Positions 56,757-64,000 of a DNA stretch of 64,000 bases are shown in pieces. Source of the stretch: Chaetomium olivaceum (lineage: Eukaryota > Ascomycota > Sordariomycetes > Sordariales > Chaetomiaceae); assembly GCA_039881045.1 (NCBI GenBank), contig JAYWVB010000038.1:62001-126000 (forward strand), read 5' to 3'. The translations under genes were made by a program, and so were the position numbers. Position 1 is the first letter of the stretch; each line of letters starts with the position of its first letter. The notes under the pieces are model-generated. The model did not search any database, was not told where the DNA came from, and saw only the letters and a program-made list of their open reading frames with translations.

Positions 56757-58578
56757 TCAAATTCCCACCCATAAGTCAACGACGATATTTACTAGGGCGA
56801 CCACGATCTCGGCCGCAATTAGGACGATCACTGGAAGGGGGGTTAGCACAGTGAGTTTCTCAATCACCACCCGAAAATCGAGGAAAAGAAGCAAGTGACG
56901 AAATAGGGGGTGCAAAAGGGGGTGTCAAGAAAAAGAAGAAAAAAGTAAAAAAAAAAAAGAAACATACCAATCCACTCCAACTTCTCCCCATGGCCATGAC
57001 TCAACTGCTCCTTGAGCACAGCCAGCAAATCGGCAATGACGTCCAGACGCTCCGTCAGCAGGCCGACGCGCTGGTCCATCTCGAGGTAGCTGCGGACGGC
57101 CTGGTAGACGGGCTCGAGCTGGGGCTCGACCCAGAAGAGCTCCGGGGTGTCGAGCACGGAGCCGTTGAGGTGCACGCCGATGCGCAGGATGAAGAGCTCG
57201 CCGATCTGCATGTTGATCTCGGACCGCGTCAGCGCGATCTTGCCCGTGAGGGCGAGCTGCGCGGGTATGTTCTTGCACGTGTCGATGGTGGAGGCGATGA
57301 GTTCTTCGAAGAGGGAGGTCTGGAGTCGGGCATTTGTTAGTTTGGGTTGGGGGGGGGGGGGGGGGGGGGGGGGGGGTAAGAAGGGTGGGGAGGGTGATGG
57401 AAACTAACCTTGACGCTCTGCGCGAGGGCGTGGGAGATGGCGAGCTTGGTCATGTAGTTGCCCTTGTCGCGGAGCGTGATGAAGTCGTTGTAGATGCGGG
57501 CCTGGTACTCGTGGGTGTAGTAGAAATTGAACTTCTCCGTTTCGACATCGTCGGGGGCGAGCTTCTCGACCTCAAATTTGGAGAGCTCTTTGAGGAAGCG
57601 CTGCTCTTGCGCGGCCGACATGCCCCATATTACCACCACGCCGTATTCGAAGAGGAACACCTCGGGGGTGTGCACATGTATGTCGAATTCGACAAACTCG
57701 TTGCCCAGGGATTCTTCCGGAATATCTTGGACAAGAATATCGTCGGTGGCGTCGTGGGGCTCGGGGATGCCGTTGCCGAGGGTGGAATGGCTGGATTCGC
57801 TGAGGATGTCGTGTACGTTGCCCGTCGAGTGCCGCCTTTCTGGGTTCGACTGGACCTCGAGGAAGTTCGCCTGCCGTGCGCTCTGCACTTGCTTGGAGCT
57901 GTAGCTGTACGGCGTGTAGATGCACTCATCGATCAGCTTGGGGTTCGCCCCTCGCCCTTTCCCCCTCCCCTTCAAGAAGCGCTGAAGGCCGTCCATCTGG
58001 TACCTATTCGCCGTACAGTACGCCGTAACTCGCGGTAACTTGTCACGGTCTGCTTTCCCGAGGCGGGCGGCGTCGCGGCGGGCGGTAGGGTCCTTGATGC
58101 GAGTGTACTGGGAGTAGACATCGCGACCGCTCTCCTCATCACTGTCCCCTTCCGGCTCGGGAGTCGGTAGGAGCTTGAGTTTCTGGGCGTTCTTGGTGCT
58201 ACGCTGCGGGCCGATCTTGGGCAACCCGGCGGCAGCGGCGACTAGTGGCAGGCCACCTGGGTGTCCGCTCGGGACGCTGCCATGGCTGTTGCGTCGAAGG
58301 AGTCTGTTGTTCAGCGCGGAAAACATGGGCGGGCCGCCGCCTAGCCCGCCTGCGGTGATTGTAGAAGAACCCCCGGGGGATGTAGGCGGGCGGTGTGACT
58401 GCGGCGCATGTCCACGGGTATGTTGTTGGTAGGCGGCTTCGGGCTCGATGGTCTTGCTGACTGGATTGGGATTGAAGGTGACGGTTCGCGGAGGCTTCGA
58501 TGGCCTTGCGGATTCGGGAGACGGGGGGTCGGCCGCCGGGAGGAGGGGTGTGTGCTCGGACGCAGAATTGTCGGCCAT
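56757..58578 (-). CDS. RMD1: RMD1/RMND1-family (DUF155) membrane-anchored protein
   Basis: Three exons, 58578..57409, 57319..56968 and 56830..56757, 531 aa, no frameshift. Introns: GTTAGT...ACTAAC...CAG and GTATGT...GCTAAC...CAG. The N-terminal 180 residues are disordered; next comes RVTAYCTANRYQMDGLQRFL, then the DUF155 core (FVEFDIHVHTPEVFLFEYGV, VVIWGMSAAQEQRFLKELS, FYYTHEYQARIYNDFITLRD) and IALTRSEINMQIGELFILR. The short last exon encodes a C-terminal membrane segment (VIVLIAAEIVVALVNIVVDL). Yeast Rmd1 is needed for sporulation and relatives act in mitochondria; the role here is unassigned. The chosen ATG gives MADNSASEHTPLLP; an upstream in-frame extension is unlikely to be translated. 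Intron 1 contains a 28-base G run. Confidence 0.92.
57349..57376 (+). repeat. 28-base poly-G tract inside RMD1 intron 1
   Basis: Uninterrupted G28 on the plus strand (C28 in the transcript), between the 5' splice site and the branch site of the intron. Confidence 0.95.
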
Positions 58579-59267
58579 GGTGACGGGTGACGGGCGATGG
58601 CGACTGGTAACGGCTAAGTTGTACTTGGTAGGTAGAGAGACCTTGGGCTTGGTGGTGAAACCGTGAAACACAGGTCTCGGCCCTTTTCTCAGGTCCAACG
58701 GACAAAAACAACAGAACAGGGGCTCTGTGGATAATGCGCTACCGTGCCATATGAATAACAATGTTCTGGCTAGTTATTCCTTTTCTGCCGTCGCGGGGAA
58801 CTTGCCGCACACTTGTCGGTGTGAATTGGCGTGGTTGGCGGATTATTGGTTGGTTCGAGTTCAATCGGTCTGAAGAACCGTTAGTCTGCGTTTAAACGGC
58901 TGCTTGATGACGTCTGGGCCGTCTTCAAACACAGCAACCGTCCCAAATCCAGGCGTCTCCACCAGCGGGGATGGCGCCAATCCAAACCAAGTTGGGACCT
59001 TTTCAGCGCTCTTGCCCCACTAATTTCCTTTGGTGGCTTAACCGTTTGTGCCGTTCGTTGCACAGATTCCAGTTCAGTTCTCACTTGAACGACAGCATCT
59101 CGGGAGCCAGCCAGGGCATTTCTTTGCAAAACATTCATTCGTTCAGGCAACCAAAATTAGGCACTCGACCAAAAGAGGTAAGCTAGGAAAGCTAAGTAGT
59201 GAGGGGCGCTCAACTCTCGAATGTATGCTTGGAGTATGAACATATCTACCATCAAGTCAATACAGGA
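58579..59267. other. Intergenic, no supported gene
   Basis: The left part is the RMD1 upstream region; the right part leads into the hypothetical gene at 59268. Confidence 0.5.
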
Positions 59268-60142
59268 ATGAACAGGTTGCGCCACGAATACCTCTACCAT
59301 GGTTGCCTCTCCCAGTGTTACAGCACCATTTCCGTGATTTCGGGACGCCTCTGCTTCGGTGAGCTGCACAACATCTGGAATGGCGCATCAACACCTGTGC
59401 AACTCGAAGGCTTTCCCGCCCCTCGACCCCAGCTATCTGGAACCGTCAAGTTGCAACCTATCGAACACAACATTGCTGCGCGGAACGGGATATGGAATGC
59501 CTTTCGACTCATTGACCTGAACACCAAAATAGTAGCCCCATGGTTTCTCGCCCACTCTGACGTCGATCCCGAGAAGGAGGTCGACAAGATCTGCAGTAGT
59601 AGATGGATGGAAGGATCAACGTTCCAGCGAGAGACAGAGGCAGTGGTCCGAGAGCGGTGCGTGGCTTCATATCCCCGGGGAGAATACAAATTTGGCCGCT
59701 TCGGTTTGACAACGATTGTGCCGCAGCTCGCTCGCTTCTCTTCTTCACTACGAACACTTGCTTCACCCGGACCGTTTTTGAAGGCCTGGAACGGGCCTTG
59801 AGGAAGGAAGTGACCCCAGAAGAGAGGTTCGAGCGCAGGCTACGGGAGGGCTTCGACTTCTCCGGACTCGAGACACTTCGCGAGCTATCTCGAGAGCCCG
59901 GGGATGGTGTATTGCCTCCGCCGCTGGCTGACTGTCTTGGTCCCTACCACCGGAGCGGCCACGTCTTAAAGCCACAAGAGATCAACGCGATCCGCGTGTA
60001 CCAAAACGCTGAAGAGCTGAAACTAATCGTCTATGGGCGCGACGTCCGGCTGGCCATGTACAATGCTCCTCAGTTGCGTGATCACTTCCAATTGTCAAGA
60101 GTTTTCTGGGAGGGAAAGGTCGGCTCAGGTTCACCGGAATGA
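59268..60142 (+). CDS. Hypothetical protein, one apparent frameshift
   Basis: About 291 aa if one base is restored near 59703-59707. The first part contains ISGRLCFGELHNIWNGAST, FPAPRPQLSGTVKLQPIEHN, IAPWFLAHSDVD-like sequence and YPRGEYKFGRFG. The second frame continues FDNDCAAARSLLFFTTNTCF, FEGLERALRKEVTPEERFER and ends near HFQLSRVFWEGK. The two halves join smoothly at FGRFG/FDNDC, which supports one gene. It has no signal peptide, membrane segment or domain known to me. The start at 59268 is the first ATG in frame; the frame is open upstream, so an earlier exon is possible. Confidence 0.6.
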
Positions 60143-60616
60143 ATGACATGACTGGATGGTTGGCAACATGGTTACCAGAACCGAGAGACCATATCAGTGT
60201 GGACCGGAGATGTCTCTGTGTAAATGTCACAGACCTTCCCGCTAGACTTCAACTCGTGGGTAATCTTTCGAGGCTGACAACATATTGAGAAGTTAATTAG
60301 ATATAAATATTCCGTCCTCCCCGATGTTGTCTTGCCGCTCTGAGGGCTGGTTAGTGGCCGGTATTTCTAACACTCGCCACTTGCGCGCCAATAACATGGA
60401 AATCCAACTTTCTCTCTATCTACAACAACGGGCCGTGAAGCCACCGCGATATATGCGGCTAGTCGTCTCGTTTGTGCCTCTGCCAGTTACAACCTCCGAT
60501 CGCTACCCAACGAGCAACGTGCCAAAGAGGAGGGGTGCCAGGAGCAAGAAGCTTGACAACTATAACAGGGTAACTTGAAACGAGCGTTCGGCGTTCGGCG
60601 TGGTATTGGAGATCCC

Positions 60617-60623
60617 GGCTAAG
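60617..60623 (+). promoter_or_regulatory. GGCTAAG, XlnR/Xyr1-like site
   Basis: Matches the GGCTAR consensus of the xylanolytic activator, 364 bp upstream of the GH43 start. Confidence 0.4.
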
Positions 60624-60736
60624 ATGTCCAAGAAGTCGACTACGATCGAGTCCCCTTACCTGGTACGTCGATCAATTTACCCAGCCAATCCTCTGTGACG
60701 GTACCTGGAACTGGTAATTGCTTCGGCAGGTAGCTC

Positions 60737-60792
60737 TCGCGCTCCAATCCGGAAGCCCATCCGCAGAAAGATGCTTCGCGCTCCAATCCGGA
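60737..60792 (+). repeat. Direct repeat with CCAAT boxes upstream of the GH43 gene
   Basis: The 17-bp sequence tcgcgctccaatccgga occurs at 60737 and again 39 bp later at 60776; each copy contains CCAAT and CCGG. Confidence 0.7.
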
Positions 60793-60915
60793 GGGCCCAT
60801 TCGTTCGGAGGATGCCGCTCATTGTCAGTGTGCTCGAGACTCGATACACCATCGCTATGATAATAGAAATATAGGCCCGTTCATAAGCAGAGAACATGTG
60901 GAACGGCATCAACTG

Positions 60916-60921
60916 TTAGCC
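60916..60921 (-). promoter_or_regulatory. GGCTAA on minus strand, XlnR/Xyr1-like site
   Basis: TTAGCC on the plus strand, 66 bp before the GH43 ATG and possibly within the 5' leader. Confidence 0.3.
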
Positions 60922-60986
60922 GCCAGGCACCCAAGGTCAAGCTCACCGGATTCGAGTAACCACCTCACGCCTGACATCCTCTCACC

Positions 60987-62302
60987 ATGTTCGGCCCTAC
61001 CAAGTCGATGCTCAGGGGTGTCGCCATCGCGGGCGTGCTCCTCGGCGGCAGCGTCCATGTTGCCCAAGCCGACAACCCCATCATCCAGACCCTCTATTCC
61101 ACCGACCCGGCACCGTACGTGTGGAACAACACGGTCTGGCTGTTCACCGGCCATGACGAGAGCGGTGCAACGAACTACGACATGAGAGACTGGCGGCTCT
61201 ACTCGTCGACCGACATGGTCAACTGGAGGGACTGGGGTGTTATGATGAGCCTCAAGACCTTCAGCTGGGCCAGGGCAGACGCGTGGGCGGGTCAAGTCAT
61301 TGAGCGGGACGGCAAGTTCTACTACTACGTGCCGGTGACCAAGAACAGCGGGGGGTATGCCATTGGTATCGGCGTAAGCGACAAGATCACGGGGCCGTAC
61401 AAGGACGCCTTGGGCAAGCACCTATTGGCCAACGGGGGCATCGACCCGACTGTCTGGATCGACGAGGATGGCCAGGCGTATATGTACTGGGGTCACTCCG
61501 GTGCCTACTACGTCAAGCTGAACAAGGACATGCTGTCATACAGCGGGGCCATCACCAGCACCTCGGTCCCGAACTTCATCGAAGGCCCCTGGCTACACAA
61601 GCGCAACAGCACCTGGTACCTCACCTACTCCAGCTTTGGCGGCGCCAACGAGGACATCAAGTACGCAACCAGCTCCTCGCCCACCGGTCCCTGGACCTTC
61701 AAGAGCCAGATCATGGCGCCGCGGGGAAATCCTTCACCAACCACGCCGGCATCATCGACTACAAGGGCGGCTCGTACTTCTTCTACCACAACGGCGCACT
61801 CCCCGGCGGCGGCACCTATGCCCGGTCGGTGTGTGTCGAGAAGTTCGCCTACAACGCCGACGGCAGCATTCCCAAGCTGACCATGACGGACGCCGGCGCG
61901 CCCCAGATCGAGGCCCTCAACCCCTACCAGCAGGTCGAGGCCGAGACCATCGCCTTCTCGTCTGGGTTGACGACCGCGGCGAAGAGTGATGGGGGGATTT
62001 ACGTGACGTCTATCAGCAACAACGACTACATCAAGGTTAAGGGGGTCGACTTTGGCACGGGGGCCGCGTCGGTGGATCTCCGTGTGGCTGCCGCTGCCGG
62101 TGGTGGTAAGATTGAGCTGCGCGTGGGCAGTCTGACTGGTACGGTGATTGCGACGTGCGCTGTTGATGCCACGGGGGGTGCGCAGACATGGAAGACGGTC
62201 TCGTGCCCTGTGACTGGCGCCACGGGCAAGCAGGATCTGTTCTTCAAGTTCTCGGGCAGCAACTACAACTTTGACTGGTGGCAGTTCAAGCAGGCTGCGT
62301 GA
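60987..62302 (+). CDS. Secreted GH43 glycosidase with CBM6 (arabinoxylan-acting)
   Basis: 438 aa with one base restored, no intron. The signal peptide ends near HVAQA. The five-bladed propeller of GH43 shows the catalytic triad in normal contexts: D40 in STDPAPYVW (general base), D153 in GGIDPTVWID (pKa modulator) and E199 in FIEGPWLHK (general acid). At 61723..61729 (GGGGAAA) a base is missing; the frame then continues KSFTNHAGIIDYKGGSYFFY and NPYQQVEAETIAFSSGL, where a CBM6 begins (ISNNDYIKVKGVDFGTGA, NYNFDWWQFKQ at the end). GH43 plus CBM6 enzymes act mostly as arabinofuranosidases or xylosidases on arabinoxylan side chains; the exact specificity is not readable. Upstream lie two GGCTAA sites. 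The ATG context is caccATG. Confidence 0.92.
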
Positions 62303-62640
62303 AGCCGTCTTGGGTAGGATAGGTTAGCTGAGTAATAATTCGAGAGAGTTATGAGGTACCTTTTTGGGGCATGTCATTTTGACTTAGCAACCTAAGCCAG
62401 CACGGGTCTTGGTCTGAGGACATGGCACCGTTCAACTGCCCCTTTCCTTCCCCTGCAGGATCCTGGTATTCACTATCAAACTCGGCTGACGGTTGATTCT
62501 GCCAGTAGTTACCAGTCTCATTTCGCCCGCCTCTCTCCTCCAGCTCCAGACCCCAGGACTCCATTTTTGCTCGCGATACGAGACTCAACAGCCCAACAGC
62601 CAAGTATCCCGCCACCCCTCCACCCCACCCTCATTCCTCT

Positions 62641-64000
62641 TCACTCACCTCCCCTCGGACTCCTCCTCCACCAAACCCGGCCGCACCGCCGCCCGTTCCC
62701 GGCCTCCCACCTCCATCTCACCATCTCCAGTTCTCTCCTCCCCCCACCCCCACCAACATCACCCTCCCCAGCACCACCACCACAGCCCCCTATCATCCCA
62801 TCCCTCTCCTCCCCCTGACCCCGACCCTCATCAACAACCAAATCCCCCAAATCCACCGGCCCCCTCAGCTCACTCTCCACCACCTCCACCACGAGCCTCA
62901 CAAACCCCCACCGGTACGGCCTGCCCACGGGCGGATCCCACTCCAAGTCCGCAGGGCTCCTGCAGCCCGCCTCTCCCAGACCGGCCTCTTCAAAACGCGC
63001 CGTCATCTCGGGCTCGACCTCATAGCGGAAGTAGTGGTGGTCTTCGATGGCGCTGTTGGACGGGCGGGCGAGGCGCAGGAAGGTGGTCAGGGCGGAGAGA
63101 TTGGCCGAGGGGAGGGTGGTATGGGTGGTGTGCAGGGTGGTGGTGGTGGTTAGGTTGGAGAGGGGGTGCGTTGCTGTGGGAAGGATGGGATCGTCGTCGT
63201 TGATGTCGGCGTTGGCGTTTGTTGTGTCGATGGGTTCGTCGGAGGACTCGTCCTCGGTGTCGCTATCGCTTTCAGCTTCGGGTTGCTTTCCCTGTTGGTT
63301 CTGCTTTTGCGTGGTGTCGGCCGTTGGGTTTTGAGTGTTTTGTTCCGGACGGGGGCTGGAACGGACGGCGGTTGTCTCAGACGTTGGTTCGGTTGAATCT
63401 TCGCCTCTGTTGACGCCACTAGTTCTAGCTTCAGTGCCCTCTTCAAGTTCAACCCCCTTTTCGTCCCCGTTTCCACTCTCGCCATTTTCCTCACTCTCAA
63501 CTTCCTCACCATCGCTGTCCCCATCTCCACCCTTATCCCTTTATCCTTTCCAGCACCAATCTCATCCACCACGTCTCCCTCCTCAACCGCCTCCCCTCTA
63601 TCCTTCCCAGCCCCAGCCTCACTCACCACGTCTCCGTCTTCAGCCTCCTCCCCTTCCTTTTCACCAACAACACTCTCATCCACCCCTTTTCCCTTTTCAT
63701 CACCCTCTCCATCATCCTGCCTTCCACCATCCCCTTCATCCTCCTCTCCCCCCCCCGCACTCAAAAACAACCCTTTGCCCCCTCCCGCTACCACCCACTC
63801 CTCCACCCTCAACCCCACCCCCTTCAGAAGAAACGGAAACACGCCAATAAACCCTCGACCACACATCGAACCTCCGCCGCCTATAAATCCCCGCCCCCAA
63901 CCTGTCAAGTCTCAGATTCGAATACCCGCCCGCCCGTCCCATATCACGCTGCGACACACCAGCCACGGGGCCCGCGAGATCGCGGGTTTCGGTGGCAACC
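62641..64000 (-). CDS. Partial gene crossing the right edge, acidic/low-complexity protein
   Basis: The frame is open to the window edge, so the start lies outside. From the edge it reads GYSNLRLDRLGAGIYRRRRF and DVWSRVYWR, then after a frame slip near 63838 FPFLLKGVGLRVEEW, followed by a long Glu/Asp/Gly-rich stretch. After another slip near 63525-63545 it gives GDSDGEEVESEENGESGN, SDSDTEDESSDEP, then LSALTTFLRLARPSNSAIED, HHYFRYEVEPEMTARF and WGFVRLVVEVVESELRGPV. The end at 62641 is only the last stop in that frame; the real one may be nearer 62820. The domain is not recognised. Confidence 0.5.

Noticed and set aside
1..64000. CRISPR arrays, rRNA genes, insertion sequences
   Set aside because: None seen; tandem repeats present are contiguous without spacers, and gene structure is eukaryotic.

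Overview
The window comes from the nuclear genome of a filamentous ascomycete, most likely a Sordariomycete of the Sordariales/Chaetomiaceae type (inferred from protein similarity recalled from family knowledge, not from a search). The signs are short GT-AG introns of mostly 50-140 bp with CTAAC/CTGAC branch sites, GC-rich coding DNA, long low-complexity tails, and gene families typical of these fungi.

Layout, left to right. 0.5-8 kb: a PH-domain protein, the kinetochore gene NNF1, a degraded tRNA-like element, two tandem repeats and a cytochrome b561-type membrane protein. 9-12.2 kb: an unrecognised fungal protein, then a secreted His/Cys-rich protein with nine C-x4-C motifs. 12.2-15.9 kb holds no gene I can support. 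15.9-25.4 kb: an RS-rich low-complexity protein, a DUF3716-like Cys-rich protein, a CAF1-family ribonuclease and mitochondrial ribosomal protein mL46. 26.1-28.9 kb: a small cluster of tiny Cys-rich proteins (78, about 47 and 52 aa), two of them inside a diverged tandem duplication. 29.7-45.4 kb: a RING+PHD protein, ribosomal protein eL43 (eight exons, two of them microexons), a saccharopine-dehydrogenase-like oxidoreductase, a siderophore-type MFS transporter with an iron-regulator-like site upstream, and a RING-PH-VWA protein with the domain order of yeast Ste5/Far1. 45.4-52.5 kb is gene-poor. 52.5-64 kb: CCT8, an NHP10-like HMG-box protein, RMD1, a hypothetical protein, a secreted GH43-CBM6 arabinoxylan-degrading enzyme with XlnR-like sites, and a gene running off the right edge.

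The genes are mostly independent housekeeping and accessory loci, not one pathway. Divergent pairs share intergenic space (eL43/oxidoreductase, CCT8/NHP10-like, DUF3716-like/CAF1). The most novel-looking item is the Cys-rich microprotein cluster, followed by the secreted C-x4-C protein.

Most of the larger genes carry one or more single-base frameshifts, several in C or G homopolymers, including genes expected to be indispensable (CCT8, mL46). I read these as uncorrected sequencing indels rather than pseudogenes. Coordinates given as one span cover introns; exon limits are stated in the evidence.
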